Shown: positions 48,299 to 53,843 of the stretch, piece after piece | Layout: every line of letters starts with the position of its first letter | Numbering within the stretch: the stretch's first letter is position 1 | Origin: a virus | Length of the DNA: 62,302 nt | IMG/VR virus record: IMGVR_UViG_3300017917_001407 | Coordinates: 1 to 62,302 of that record | Direction: 5' to 3' (one strand) | Notes under the pieces: generated by a model | What the model was told of the DNA's origin: nothing | Databases searched by the model: none | What the model saw: only the letters and a program-made list of their open reading frames with translations | Program-made: the position numbers and the translations under genes

Positions 48299-48328
48299 AT
48301 CATAACATAGTATCTATAAACGTGTCAA
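48299..48328 (-). promoter_or_regulatory. sigma70-type promoter TTGACA-18-TATGAT
   Basis: On the minus strand TTGACA (48323-48328) is followed after 18 nt by TATGAT (48299-48304), 23 nt before the glycosyltransferase-like ATG. A host-like early or middle promoter that would also serve the small genes down to speD. Confidence 0.75.
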
Positions 48329-48522
48329 CACAAAGAATTTTGTGCCACATCTTGATTCATCATGACTTCTTCATATGATAAGTCTTCTTTCGTATAGTCA
48401 GTATCCAATACTGTTACTAACCGATTTAAAGATTTCCATGTAATCTCAAATTCATTTTGATTAATTGAATGAAAGATACATCTATCTTTTGCATATATGT
48501 GATATATTTTTTCTTCTGCCAT
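48325..48522 (-). CDS. conserved-type small protein (65 aa)
   Basis: The start at 48522 (MAEEKIYHIYAKDRCIFHSI) is chosen because AAGGG stands just upstream and it follows the 54-residue gene's stop; a longer in-frame start at 48603 would overlap that gene. The remainder has NEFEITWKSLNRLV and an acidic C-terminus. I recall this as a widespread small cyanophage protein; role unknown. Its 3' end carries the -35 box of the next promoter. Confidence 0.7.
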   Translation of the reverse strand: MAEEKIYHIYAKDRCIFHSINQNEFEITWKSLNRLVTVLDTDYTKEDLSYEEVMMNQDVAQNSLC

Positions 48523-48523
48523 T

Positions 48524-48688
48524 TCAACCCTTTTCGTTAAGTATAACATATGTTCCTTCCAATGAGAGTTGAATCTCAGTATCTTCGTACCATGAAAGAT
48601 CATTTATCATCCATTCTGGTATTGTCACATAATATTCACCAGTGATTGGATCAATCTGAACCGATCGAATATCGTTATTTTTTTTCAT
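48524..48688 (-). CDS. AbrB/MazE-like small protein (54 aa)
   Basis: A 54-residue ORF: a linker (MKKNNDIRSVQIDPITG) then TIPEWMINDLSWYEDTEIQL, the pattern of swapped-hairpin AbrB-type DNA-binding folds. Could be a tiny transcriptional regulator. A late-promoter octamer lies 18 nt upstream. It is followed by the 65-residue gene at 1 nt. Confidence 0.6.
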   Translation of the reverse strand: MKKNNDIRSVQIDPITGEYYVTIPEWMINDLSWYEDTEIQLSLEGTYVILNEKG

Positions 48689-48705
48689 TCCTTTTTAAAA
48701 TCATT

Positions 48706-48713
48706 TATTTATT
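48706..48713 (-). promoter_or_regulatory. late promoter AATAAATA before the AbrB-like gene
   Basis: The minus strand reads AATAAATA 18 nt upstream of the 54-residue gene. AT-rich surroundings raise the chance of coincidence. Confidence 0.45.
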
Positions 48714-48719
48714 TTTCAG

Positions 48720-48917
48720 ATTATATATCAACCTTGTGGGGCAAAAATTTTACCGAAAAAAATTTTGAATTTCATGGTATAAAGGTCTCGTTTGGGTAAC
48801 ACTTTATAGCTTAGGGGATCCTATCGAATTTAATTTAGGGGGGTATACGGCGGCGCGGCGGCCACCACCACATAAGGGGGGCACTGCCTACCACGAACGA
48901 ATGGGAGGGCGCCCCCA
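48720..48917. other. composition boundary, no gene seen
   Basis: About 200 nt without a supported gene. The left half is AT-rich like the late region. From about 48838 the sequence becomes runs of G and C with short GGC/GCC palindromes. At 48891-48902 a relic of the mini-gene leader element (CATTCGTTCGTGG on the minus strand) remains without a following gene. It marks the edge between late and early-type DNA. Confidence 0.6.
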
Positions 48918-49097
48918 CTACACCCCCCGCACCTCATCGGCATGAGTCTCAGCGTACTGGGCGGCGATCACGGAAGCGGGCAGACCCCAGTGCTGGTATC
49001 CAGTGGGGCGGTAGGCGTTGCGCTCCTGATCAGCACGGGAGATCCATTTGATCTGACGGGTCTGGAGGTCAGAGCACATGGAGAGAGGGAAGATCAT
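48918..49097 (-). CDS. mini-gene product (59 aa)
   Basis: The start at 49097 is chosen because the promoter-like TGCTACAAT lies 23 nt upstream, the spacing seen in the neighbouring mini-genes; the open frame continues further but would cross that promoter. MIFPLSMCSDLQTRQIKW leads into a soluble ISRADQERNAYRPTGYQHWG segment. GC-rich codons. The last gene of the GC-rich array. No family recognised. Confidence 0.6.
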   Translation of the reverse strand: MIFPLSMCSDLQTRQIKWISRADQERNAYRPTGYQHWGLPASVIAAQYAETHADEVRGV

Positions 49098-49132
49098 CAG
49101 GTTGGTTACGAACGAATGAATTGTAGCACGAA

Positions 49133-49357
49133 TCAGAGAGGGTTTGCCAGGTCCAGGAAGCGATTCACGAACCACCCCAGACCAGTGCCAGGAATCAGAA
49201 CGCGGGCAATGTCGCGGCGGCGGATGCGATGGGCAGACTCATGACCGCTCTGCCAATCGATGTAGCACGTGCCCGCCAGGGGAAAGATCTCCAGAGCGGC
49301 AACGGCAACGGAGGGGCGGCGGATCGTGAAGGACAGGTCGGTGATGGGGTTGGGCAT
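49133..49357 (-). CDS. mini-gene product (74 aa)
   Basis: The start at 49357 is placed 24 nt after a TTGACC-16-TACAAT promoter. A beta-rich N-terminus (MPNPITDLSFTIRRPSVAV), FPLAGTCYIDWQSGHESAHR and a helical C-terminus with RRRDIARVLIPGTGLGWFV. HESAH resembles a zincin HExxH variant, but His-Glu-Ser-Ala-His alone is weak evidence. Stop abuts the next promoter. Unrecognised. Confidence 0.6.
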   Translation of the reverse strand: MPNPITDLSFTIRRPSVAVAALEIFPLAGTCYIDWQSGHESAHRIRRRDIARVLIPGTGLGWFVNRFLDLANPL

Positions 49358-49380
49358 CGGGGGTTGTCTGAACTGAGAGA

Positions 49381-49408
49381 ATTGTAGCAGGTCGGGGGGA
49401 GGGGTCAA
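49381..49408 (-). promoter_or_regulatory. sigma70 promoter TTGACC-16-TACAAT
   Basis: The best-formed member of the array promoters: TTGACC at 49403-49408 overlaps the upstream gene's TGA stop, and the extended -10 TGCTACAAT is at 49381-49389. It drives the 74-residue mini-gene. Confidence 0.7.
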
Positions 49409-49587
49409 CCCTCCCAGTCATCCGATGGGGTCAGCGCCCAGACCAGCGACTCCAGCTGGCAGGCGTAGATGTACTCCTGCCCGTGATGGCGGACCTTCCA
49501 TGTCTGGGCGCCCGTGATGCCAGGGATGCGGTCGATCCGCTCCACCCCGTAGGGGGCAAGCATCACCATCGCTTCGGAGATCAGCAT
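49405..49587 (-). CDS. mini-gene product (60 aa)
   Basis: 60 residues beginning MLISEAMVMLAPYGVERIDR, then VRHHGQEYIYACQLESLVWAL, a compact alpha/beta protein. TACAAT promoter 24 nt upstream; its TGA lies within the TTGACC -35 box of the following gene. Function unknown. Confidence 0.6.
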   Translation of the reverse strand: MLISEAMVMLAPYGVERIDRIPGITGAQTWKVRHHGQEYIYACQLESLVWALTPSDDWEG

Positions 49588-49632
49588 GAGGGGGGGGGTG
49601 AACTGAGAGTATTGTAGCAGGTCGGGAGAGGG

Positions 49633-49797
49633 TCACTGCCCGTTGGTGTAGTCTCCGACAATCAGACCATTGCAGCGGACCTGAGCGTAACCGTACTCCA
49701 CCGACAGGTCAAAGCACAGATCCCAGGCAGAGTCCTTGTCGGTGGTCGTGTTCTCCCAGGGAGCGGAGGGGCAGATCACGTCGTAGCGGGTCATCAT
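49633..49797 (-). CDS. mini-gene product (54 aa)
   Basis: A 54-residue ORF starting MMTRYDVICPSAPWENTT, with ending NGLIVGDYTNGQ. A TATACT -10 box lies 23 nt upstream, behind an intrinsic terminator. A second ATG follows the first. No family recognised. Confidence 0.55.
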   Translation of the reverse strand: MMTRYDVICPSAPWENTTTDKDSAWDLCFDLSVEYGYAQVRCNGLIVGDYTNGQ

Positions 49798-49819
49798 CGG
49801 TTTCGTTTGAACTGAAGTC

Positions 49820-49853
49820 AGTATAGAGGCAAAAGGGAAGGGGGATGCCCCTC
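49820..49853 (-). terminator. intrinsic terminator followed by TATACT promoter
   Basis: The minus strand reads GGGG-CAT-CCCC followed by CTTCCCTTTT (49831-49853). Immediately after it TATACT (49820-49825) serves the 54-residue gene. Terminator and promoter back to back insulate neighbouring mini-genes. Confidence 0.6.
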
Positions 49854-49868
49854 CGTTGTGCCACTATC

Positions 49869-50063
49869 TCAGGCGGCGATCGGTTCGGGATTCAGGCGGA
49901 GCACGTCATCCTCCCAGCGGTAGAAGGTCAGAATCTCATCGTAGATCCGATCGGCAACCTGATCAACGTAGCGGCGCTCATCTGCCTTCAGGATTGCCGC
50001 TTTGCACTGGGCGGCGATCTCATCGATGTTCAGAGCGCGGTCGGTGCGGGGGTTGTAGCGCAT
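49869..50063 (-). CDS. mini-gene product (64 aa)
   Basis: The start at 50063 is chosen by the TACAAT box 28 nt upstream; a longer frame from 50141 would read through that promoter. Predicted helical throughout (NIDEIAAQCKAAILKADERR, VDQVADRIYDEILTFY). The stop TGA is at the ninth to eleventh base of a degenerate copy of the 22-nt dyad (intact half GTGCCAC at 49858-49864). Unrecognised. Confidence 0.6.
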   Translation of the reverse strand: MRYNPRTDRALNIDEIAAQCKAAILKADERRYVDQVADRIYDEILTFYRWEDDVLRLNPEPIAA

Positions 50064-50137
50064 TTGGGGTGTCCTTTGGTTGACTTGAGTATTGTAGAGC
50101 AGGTTAGGGTCGGTGCTCAGGACCTTGTGCCAGTGCC

Positions 50138-50314
50138 TCAATCGGCATAGAGGGATTGAAAGTCCTCCACAAACTCCCGTGCCTCATCACCGCTCATGCG
50201 GGAGAGCATCTCACGGGCGACGGTCTCCCAGGAGAAGTCGTCTGCCAGGTCACAGATAGCGGACCGTGCCTGAGAGGCGCTGAGGTGAGCAGCGGTGATC
50301 TGAGCGTAGGTCAT
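50138..50314 (-). CDS. mini-gene product (58 aa)
   Basis: A helical 58-residue protein (MTYAQITAAHLSASQARSAI then DDFSWETVAREMLSRM). TACAAT box 26 nt upstream. The stop sits in a degenerate dyad with intact half GTGCCAG at 50127-50133. Function unknown. Confidence 0.6.
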   Translation of the reverse strand: MTYAQITAAHLSASQARSAICDLADDFSWETVAREMLSRMSGDEAREFVEDFQSLYAD

Positions 50315-50350
50315 CGGTGTGGTTGGTTGAACTGAGAGTATTGTAGCAGA

Positions 50351-50542
50351 TCAGCGGCGGTCGGTGAGTGCCAGGAAGGCAAACCCAGCAAGGCAGATCA
50401 GGGCGACGATGCCTGCGGCGGTCACATCCTGCTGCGTCAGTTGGGGGCGGGGTCCGCTGGGAGCAGAGACGCTGCTGCTGTGAGGCTTCGCCGTGAAGCA
50501 ACTTGTGCAGACGGGAACGTAAGCGGCAAAGGGGGCAGGCAT
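50351..50542 (-). CDS. mini-gene membrane protein (63 aa)
   Basis: 63 residues. An N-terminal CTSC pair, a Ser/Pro linker, then a C-terminal hydrophobic helix (AAGIVALICLAGFAFLAL) ending in TDRR: a tail-anchored layout. TACAAT box 23 nt upstream and the stop 4 nt before the next promoter's extended -10. It may insert into a host membrane; unproven. Confidence 0.6.
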   Translation of the reverse strand: MPAPFAAYVPVCTSCFTAKPHSSSVSAPSGPRPQLTQQDVTAAGIVALICLAGFAFLALTDRR

Positions 50543-50584
50543 CGGGTCCGTTGCGGTTGAGAGTATTGTAGGGGGTGGCGCCCC

Positions 50585-50830
50585 TCAGAACGCCACCAGT
50601 TGATCCAGATCCCATTGTGGCACAAGCGCCACCTTAGCATAGGTGCTAGCGTTGGCGGTCAACCAGCGGTTGACGTGCTTCGTGGTGGTGACGCTGTAGG
50701 TCTGCTCCGTCCGCATCCACCCACGCCCAGGCACCAGGGCGGCGACGGGGGTGGAGTAGGAGAACAGAACCTCAGTCCCGTCCGCCAGGGAGACCTGGGT
50801 GCTGGTGGTGGTGACTTGCTTGACGCGCAT
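50585..50830 (-). CDS. mini-gene product, conserved-type (81 aa)
   Basis: 81 residues, beta-rich (MRVKQVTTTSTQVSLADGTE, LFSYSTPVAALVPGRGW, SVTTTKHVNRWL). I recall this kind of small protein, with an SYxTPVAAL motif, from other cyanophages and from host-derived phage genes; no function. TACAAT box 24 nt upstream. Confidence 0.65.
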   Translation of the reverse strand: MRVKQVTTTSTQVSLADGTEVLFSYSTPVAALVPGRGWMRTEQTYSVTTTKHVNRWLTANASTYAKVALVPQWDLDQLVAF

Positions 50831-50864
50831 TGGGGTTCCTTTGAACTGAAAGTATTGTAGCAGG

Positions 50865-51032
50865 TCAGCGGGCGATCAGGTCGCCTGCAGTGTACAGTGC
50901 CTGCGCTGTCACATTGCGGATGGGGCGGATCGGTTCCCAGAGCAACCACAGCAGCAGAGCACCAACGGTCAGGCGGAGCATGGTAGCGCGGTGGAACTCA
51001 GGGGAACGGGAGCGGGTCAGGGATCGCATCAT
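50865..51032 (-). CDS. mini-gene membrane protein (55 aa)
   Basis: A 55-residue ORF. The start at 51032 overlaps the upstream stop (ATGA), indicating translational coupling; an internal ATG at 50981 is possible. The hydrophobic segment MLRLTVGALLLWLLWEP predicts one membrane helix, then a short soluble tail. It is the only member of the GC-rich block without its own promoter. Confidence 0.55.
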   Translation of the reverse strand: MMRSLTRSRSPEFHRATMLRLTVGALLLWLLWEPIRPIRNVTAQALYTAGDLIAR

Positions 51033-51169
51033 GGCGCCAGGTGAGCAGGGGAACCGCAGGAGCGGTAGAACTCTACCATCCGCATTGCCTCATCATAGGT
51101 GCGGAAGAACTGAGAGCGCCACTCACAGGCATTGTAGGGCACCTGGTAGCGGACTTCGTAGCGGATCAT
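51029..51169 (-). CDS. mini-gene product (46 aa)
   Basis: 46 residues (MIRYEVRYQVPYNACEWRSQ, then FFRTYDEAMRMVEFYRSCG), a small beta/alpha protein resembling short cyanophage proteins that pair a strand with a DEAxRxxEF helix. TATACT box at 51192-51197, 23 nt upstream. The stop overlaps the next start. Confidence 0.6.
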   Translation of the reverse strand: MIRYEVRYQVPYNACEWRSQFFRTYDEAMRMVEFYRSCGSPAHLAP

Positions 51170-51228
51170 AGGGTTCGTTTGATCTGAGATCAGTATAGAG
51201 GGAGGATGGTGGCAGAGTCAGGGGTAGG

Positions 51229-51283
51229 GTGCCAGTTCAAAAGGTGGCACAGGGTCGGCCGACCAGTTTGTGACACTAACTGT
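51229..51283. repeat. two dyads flanking a perfect 12-nt palindrome
   Basis: 51229-51250 is a 22-nt dyad in the orientation opposite to the other copies (GTGCCAGTT-n4-AGGTGGCAC on the plus strand). 51253-51264 is the perfect palindrome GGTCGGCCGACC. 51269-51283 (GTGACACTAACTGTC) is a shortened copy overlapping the EcoRI-like stop. This sits exactly at the border between the GC-rich and moderate-GC parts of the array. Confidence 0.7.
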
Positions 51284-51815
51284 CAATGATGTTAGTGATA
51301 GTCTGCAGCATAATGTCGGTCATCTCATCAACACTGAAACCCTCCACTTTACAGTGCAGGTTGTTGACACCAATCTGCACTTCATTCATCACACCATAGA
51401 GACCTTGGTGTGCAATGTGCAGAATGCGATGAATCGGATTGCCAACAACGACACCCTCACCCGATGCAAACGTCACATAAGTTGCAGTCGGATTGATAGC
51501 ACGAACGATGAAATTATTCTTAAACCAACGTTCGATTGCGTTACCTTTTGCACCTTGTTTCTTACTCTCAAAGGCAGCAATCAGTTGACCTTTGTAGAAC
51601 CAAACTCCACCATCAGGGGCACACGAACCAACACCACCAGGAATTTGGGATTGGTCTAACTTAGACTGTGCAACCAGTTCAGGATAGGAACTCTGCAGAA
51701 TCTCAGCAACACGAATCATAGCGGACTTTGCATTGTCGTCCATTGCCTTTGATTCTTCATCAAGTGCAGTCGTGCCACACTGAATCCCGCCACGAAAATT
51801 GTTGTGATGTGCCAT
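51276..51815 (-). CDS. EcoRI-like PD-(D/E)xK nuclease (179 aa)
   Basis: 179 residues. The segment APDGG (Asp68), 13 residues later FESKKQG (Glu83, Lys85), then GNAIERWFKN (91-100) reproduces the EcoRI core order PDGG...EAKHQG...GNAIERSHKN, where Asp91, Glu111 and Lys113 are catalytic and the NAIER region contacts DNA. EcoRI has 277 residues; the insertion between the EAK and NAIER segments and much of the C-terminus are missing, so this is a minimal version. No methyltransferase is visible in the window. It has its own TTGACA-18-TATTCT promoter. It could degrade host DNA or act against rivals. Catalytic activity and site are inferred. Confidence 0.7.
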   Translation of the reverse strand: MAHHNNFRGGIQCGTTALDEESKAMDDNAKSAMIRVAEILQSSYPELVAQSKLDQSQIPGGVGSCAPDGGVWFYKGQLIAAFESKKQGAKGNAIERWFKNNFIVRAINPTATYVTFASGEGVVVGNPIHRILHIAHQGLYGVMNEVQIGVNNLHCKVEGFSVDEMTDIMLQTITNIIDS

Positions 51816-51837
51816 TGCCTTTGTTTGAACTGATCTT

Positions 51838-51867
51838 AGAATACGAAGAGAACAGGAGGTCTGTCAA
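51838..51867 (-). promoter_or_regulatory. sigma70 promoter TTGACA-18-TATTCT
   Basis: On the minus strand a perfect TTGACA (51862-51867) is followed after 18 nt by TATTCT (51838-51843), 23 nt before the EcoRI-like ATG. The strongest-looking -35 in the array. Confidence 0.75.
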
Positions 51868-51874
51868 GTAGTTT

Positions 51875-51896
51875 GCACCACCTATTCAACTGGCAC
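51875..51896 (-). repeat. 22-nt dyad copy
   Basis: The minus strand reads GTGCCAGTT-GAAT-AGGTGGTGC. The TGA stop of the ligase-like gene occupies positions 9-11 of the element. Confidence 0.7.
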
Positions 51897-52782
51897 ACTG
51901 AAACCGACCGCTGTTGAAGTTAGCGTTAGAAAAGACCTCACGATTCACCAGTTTGAACATACCAAACTCATTCACCAGAACGTAACCCTCAGCATCGATT
52001 CTGTTGCCGTACAGATAAGCAGCAGGACCATCATTGCGGCAGAGGAACAAACAATCATCTTTGATCGACTTCACCAATGCCCACAGGCGCAGCAGGTTAG
52101 TATCACAATCAACGTCAGCAGGATTGACTTCTTCACCAGCACGAATGCAAGCGTTAATTTGTTGCTTAATCTTTGCTGCCTCTTTATCACTCACAAACGT
52201 TGCAGTTTGTGCTATTTGACGGGCAAACTTGCAGACCTCTTCTACATCAGCGAACGACTCCTGATTGTGCAGGATGTATGCATTCGGTTTCACGAACTTC
52301 ACCGTTTCGGTATCAGTCCAAACGGCACGATCAGGGTATGCTTCCGCGTCACGAAGATCACTCTCAGCATAGTAGCAAGTGTGTGGAGCGATGATAATTT
52401 TCTGGGAAACTACCTCAGGAAACTTGTAAGTGATCGTGTTGGGATGATACTCATCATCACCACCAAACCCAATGAAATCACCCTGATAGATGGTCTCAAA
52501 GCGAGGCAGATAATCGAAGCAAGCGTGAAGAATGTCTGCCACGTTGCCTTCATAGTGTTGATCAATCTCAGCGTGAGAGTGAGCAATACGAATCTTCTTT
52601 TTATTGAAGACTGCCTTAGTGCCCACGAAGAACTCACCGCAGGCAGGGTCAATCCCCCACACGATTGCAGGGGCACCGTCAATCTTAACGCTCAGATTGC
52701 CAGGCGTCACGAACCAGTCCAGGACGCTCAGATCGCCCGTGAGGATGGTATCTTCGGGGTGCTCTTGGTGCTTGTTCTGCAT
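51886..52782 (-). CDS. ligase-like nucleotidyltransferase, DUF6267-like (298 aa)
   Basis: 298 residues. LSVKIDGAPAIVWG (Lys33) resembles the KxDG adenylation motif I of ATP-dependent ligases; FVGTKAVF (52-59) and QGDFIGFGG with PNTITYKFP follow; EGYVLVNE (265-272) and FKLVNR (about 276-281) fit motifs IV-V. The same set marks DUF6267-type phage proteins as I remember them, proposed covalent nucleotidyltransferases. The substrate could be nucleic acid ends or protein; unknown. CATACT box 22 nt upstream, behind an intrinsic terminator. Next gene downstream is the EcoRI-like nuclease. Confidence 0.65.
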   Translation of the reverse strand: MQNKHQEHPEDTILTGDLSVLDWFVTPGNLSVKIDGAPAIVWGIDPACGEFFVGTKAVFNKKKIRIAHSHAEIDQHYEGNVADILHACFDYLPRFETIYQGDFIGFGGDDEYHPNTITYKFPEVVSQKIIIAPHTCYYAESDLRDAEAYPDRAVWTDTETVKFVKPNAYILHNQESFADVEEVCKFARQIAQTATFVSDKEAAKIKQQINACIRAGEEVNPADVDCDTNLLRLWALVKSIKDDCLFLCRNDGPAAYLYGNRIDAEGYVLVNEFGMFKLVNREVFSNANFNSGRFQCAS

Positions 52783-52803
52783 CGGTTCTCTGTTGATGGA
52801 ATC

Positions 52804-52839
52804 AGTATGGCACGAAAAAGGGGGGACCGCAATCCCCCC
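52804..52839 (-). terminator. strong intrinsic terminator plus CATACT promoter
   Basis: The minus strand GGGGGG-ATTGCGGT-CCCCCC-TTTTT (52815-52839) ends the 53.8-52.8 kb small-gene operon. It is bracketed by TGGCAC and GTGCCA, which would extend the stem. CATACT (52804-52809) begins the ligase-like transcription unit directly after it. Confidence 0.85.
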
Positions 52840-52840
52840 T

Positions 52841-52862
52841 GTGCCACTTACTGAACCGTCAC
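52841..52862 (-). repeat. 22-nt dyad copy
   Basis: The minus strand reads GTGACGGTT-CAGT-AAGTGGCAC. The TAA stop of the 71-residue gene occupies positions 13-15, a different offset from other copies. Confidence 0.75.
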
Positions 52863-53063
52863 ACTCTCAATCAATTCTTGAATCACATCTTCATCATAAA
52901 CATACGAAATCTCACCTAACACTTCTTCTTCATCTTTACCACGCAGGTTCTCAACAATCGTATCGAATACAAATTGCATCAAACACTTAACGTCCATGTC
53001 ATCAACAATACGCTCAGCGTAGTTGTCAATCAGTTGGTCAAGTTGGTTGTCAGTGAGAGTCAT
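52848..53063 (-). CDS. conserved-type small acidic protein (71 aa)
   Basis: 71 residues, helical and acidic (MTLTDNQLDQLIDNYAERIV then FVFDTIVENLRGKDEEEVLG). I recall this as one of the most recurrent small early proteins of T4-like cyanophages; function unknown, possibly host takeover. ATGA overlap with the upstream gene. Ends inside a dyad copy before a terminator. Confidence 0.7.
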   Translation of the reverse strand: MTLTDNQLDQLIDNYAERIVDDMDVKCLMQFVFDTIVENLRGKDEEEVLGEISYVYDEDVIQELIESVTVQ

Positions 53064-53218
53064 TTGAGGAGTGCGGTGAAGTTGTCACAAACGATGTTGC
53101 AAAGAGCATCCAGAACATCATCGTTCAGGAAGAATTGCTCATCATCAATCAGACTAGCATAGGAGAGAATGTCCTCCTGGATTTGTTCACGAACTGAAAT
53201 AATGTCGGTTTGTGTCAT
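53060..53218 (-). CDS. small acidic protein (52 aa)
   Basis: An ORF of 52 residues (MTQTDIISVREQIQEDILSY), helical and acidic, related in style to the 71-residue protein that follows. ATGA overlaps on both sides show tight translational coupling. Confidence 0.65.
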   Translation of the reverse strand: MTQTDIISVREQIQEDILSYASLIDDEQFFLNDDVLDALCNIVCDNFTALLK

Positions 53219-53409
53219 CGGAGAACGTGACGATAATCAATGGATTTGATGCGCCAACCTGTTGCACAGGTGATCTCTTCTACTAAATCATCCTCATCAT
53301 CTGCCTCCCAGATTTGACCGATTGTTTCATCCATCAACCGATTGTATTCGTCGGTGTGGATGTCTTCATCATCAAAATCAAACTCAATGTCAGTAACTTG
53401 AAATAACAT
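53215..53409 (-). CDS. conserved-type small acidic protein (64 aa)
   Basis: 64 residues (MLFQVTDIEFDFDDEDIHTD; EEITCATGWRIKSIDYRHVL). The strand-acidic-loop-helix-strand pattern is one I recall from many cyanophages. Coupled on both sides (TGATG/ATGA). Role unknown. Confidence 0.7.
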   Translation of the reverse strand: MLFQVTDIEFDFDDEDIHTDEYNRLMDETIGQIWEADDEDDLVEEITCATGWRIKSIDYRHVLR

Positions 53410-53573
53410 CAGACTTCATCCCTCATTTCAGTGAGTTTGTCATAGAGATCACTGCAGATACCTGCATCATAACCAGTGATCTCAACCATTTCATGCCAAC
53501 TTTCTTTTGTGTGGTGCTCAATGATTGCCAGAATGGCATCCAGTTCCTCAAAGGTGAGAGTGGTGGGAGTCAT
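53409..53573 (-). CDS. conserved-type small helical protein (54 aa)
   Basis: A 54-residue ORF (MTPTTLTFEELDAILAIIEH; EITGYDAGICSDLYDKLTEM), predicted helical. Same operon, coupled to its neighbours. Function unknown. Confidence 0.65.
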   Translation of the reverse strand: MTPTTLTFEELDAILAIIEHHTKESWHEMVEITGYDAGICSDLYDKLTEMRDEV

Positions 53574-53677
53574 CGGATTAGAAACACAAGCAAAGGAAGA
53601 ACAATCAAAAGATGATAAACCTTCAGAGTTTGAGAAGTTCCATCTTTATAGTGAATGATGAGAAGATCGCTATTCAT
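53570..53677 (-). CDS. micro-protein with a C-terminal membrane helix (35 aa)
   Basis: MNSDLLIIHYKDGTSQTLK followed by VYHLLIVLPLLVFLIR: a short strand pair and a tail anchor. The stop overlaps the next ATG (ATGA). Very small, but coupling on the 3' side and Shine-Dalgarno-independent overlap favour it being real. Confidence 0.5.
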   Translation of the reverse strand: MNSDLLIIHYKDGTSQTLKVYHLLIVLPLLVFLIR

Positions 53678-53680
53678 GAT

Positions 53681-53806
53681 TCAGTAATCGTAATCAGCGG
53701 CAAGGTACTCATTGACATCGAACTTTTCATCACGAAGTTCAGGAATGTCAAGGTCAAAGATTTCACCAGGAGCGTCTTGGATTTCAGACCAGAGTTCATC
53801 AAACAT
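53681..53806 (-). CDS. small acidic protein (41 aa)
   Basis: 41 residues (MFDELWSEIQDAPGEIFDLD; ends YLAADYDY). First gene of the 53.8-52.8 kb operon. Its 33-nt promoter/leader is identical to that of the cyAbrB-ArdA gene at 55.07 kb. Confidence 0.65.
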   Translation of the reverse strand: MFDELWSEIQDAPGEIFDLDIPELRDEKFDVNEYLAADYDY

Positions 53807-53836
53807 GGTGTGTCTCTCAGGGACGAATGTAATGTA
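53804..53836 (-). repeat. 33-nt leader repeat (copy 1)
   Basis: Identical base for base to 55065-55097. Includes two overlapping TACATT boxes (53826-53836), the CCTGAGAGACACACC leader and the ATG. A shared early promoter and 5' UTR. Confidence 0.8.
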
Positions 53837-53843
53837 TCAGGGA

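Larger units (their letters stand above)
49111..50859 (-). repeat. dispersed promoter/leader family in the GC-rich array
   Basis: Recurrent element on the minus strand, roughly GACCTGC-TACAAT-ACTCTCAGTTCA, an extended -10 (TGnTACAAT) with its start-proximal leader. The TACAAT boxes lie at 49120-49125, 49381-49386, 49611-49616, 50091-50096, 50340-50345, 50565-50570 and 50854-50859, each about 20-30 nt before an ATG. Several stop codons end 5-20 nt before the box, so gene, promoter and gene are packed almost without spacer. The leader CTCAGTTCA is conserved beyond what a promoter needs. Confidence 0.75.

Noticed and set aside
49133-49357. Metalloprotease call from HESAH in the 74-residue mini-gene
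   Set aside because: The motif is isolated in a tiny protein without a third ligand or zincin context; probably coincidence.
48720-51260. Integrated element or prophage-like insertion with att sites
   Set aside because: No integrase or transposase and no flanking direct repeats; the genes are of the same kind as in the neighbouring early array. Transfer by recombination is more likely.
52159-52854. 231-codon plus-strand ORF opposite the ligase-like gene
   Set aside because: Crosses the dyad and intrinsic terminator and lies fully antisense to a protein with recognisable motifs.
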